A stretch of 64,000 nucleotides of DNA, from the NCBI GenBank assembly GCA_963710135.1, contig CAVPYY010000002.1:248001-312000 (forward strand). Reading direction: 5' to 3'. The stretch comes from SG8-30 sp963710135 (GTDB lineage Bacteria; Pseudomonadota; Gammaproteobacteria; Steroidobacterales; Steroidobacteraceae). The first letter of the stretch is position 1. The number at the start of each line of letters is the position of its first letter. Position numbers and translations under genes: made by a program. Positions 63,896 to 64,000 of this stretch are shown piece by piece. The notes below the pieces were generated by a model. That model saw nothing but the letters and a program-made list of their open reading frames with translations, did not search any database and was not told the DNA's origin.

Positions 63896-64000
63896 TTACG
63901 GCGTCCCGGCTGCTTCGAGGTCGACGACCGGGCTGGCCTCCTCGAAACTGCCCCGCAGCCGCCAGGCCCGGTCCGGCGGCGTCACCTCGACATACCAGCG
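63896..64000 (-). CDS. fixH: FixH family protein, C-terminal end only
   Basis: The window keeps the last 34 codons, reading RWYVEVTPPDRAWRLRG then SFEEASPVVDLEAAGTP and a TAA at 63896-63898. The WYVEVTP-x-W-R-LRG pattern is the C-terminal end of FixH, a membrane protein needed for cbb3 oxidase assembly. The position directly upstream of ccoI, separated by 4 bases, agrees. The rest of the gene lies beyond the window edge. Confidence 0.82.
   Translation of the reverse strand, partial: RWYVEVTPPDRAWRLRGSFEEASPVVDLEAAGTP

Overview
The window is a stretch of high-G+C chromosome (about two thirds G+C by eye) with tightly packed genes on both strands. No rRNA, tRNA, CRISPR array, intact insertion sequence or phage gene was recognised. 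The gene families point to an aerobic or microaerobic gammaproteobacterium: YceH, a DUF3683 flavin/Fe-S fusion, DUF6394, DUF6763, DUF3149, CbpA/CbpM, HtpX, cbb3-oxidase assembly genes, sulfide:quinone oxidoreductase and ETF-QO. The order cannot be fixed from sequence alone; Xanthomonadales-, Nevskiales- or Chromatiales-like groups are only guesses.

0-12.6 kb holds housekeeping and redox genes: the 1316-residue flavin/Fe-S oxidase, frameshifted YceH, an NYN-domain RNase, a Rieske ferredoxin, a quinone-reductase-like MDR protein, a PQQ-type sugar dehydrogenase, a K+ channel with RCK domains plus DUF6394, a WYL regulator and a pirin. 12.6-26.8 kb holds a multi-PAS histidine kinase, PBP4 (DacB), a lipobox-bearing HtrA protease followed by two overlapping SUMF1-fold genes, a MATE exporter, a ferredoxin-NADP reductase, an aspartokinase-homoserine dehydrogenase fusion without ACT domains, and TesB. 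The fusion has a long leader with an intrinsic terminator.

26.8-36.8 kb holds a DUF748/AsmA-like envelope protein, an acetyltransferase and VOC pair, and an electron-transfer block. That block is a GlcD-like flavin oxidase translationally coupled to a membrane Fe-S protein resembling EtfD, divergent from ETF-ubiquinone oxidoreductase. 36.8-45.8 kb is the most coherent accessory locus. It encodes, on the minus strand, HtpX, an Fe-S photolyase/cryptochrome (PhrB/CryB type), a classical photolyase, a chalcone-isomerase-like protein, a membrane desaturase, a FAD amine-oxidase-like protein, DUF1365 and cyclopropane-fatty-acid synthase. This combination resembles the singlet-oxygen/photo-oxidative stress regulons known from other proteobacteria. 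Five of these genes carry frameshifts while their conserved motifs survive. Several frameshifts sit on homopolymers, which suggests sequence error more than gene decay.

46-54 kb holds a winged-helix regulator, an ArnT-like glycosyltransferase, a DUF2892 protein, a two-gene RND efflux system and sulfide:quinone oxidoreductase. 54-64 kb holds CbpA-CbpM-CHAD, a lone receiver protein, a FixL-FixJ pair whose PAS domain keeps the heme-binding histidine, a very acidic DUF6763 protein, a DksA-type zinc-finger protein, and the cbb3-oxidase assembly genes (TauE/SafE family, CcoS, CcoI, end of FixH). The proximity of the oxygen-sensing FixLJ pair to the high-affinity oxidase assembly genes suggests local control of microaerobic respiration.
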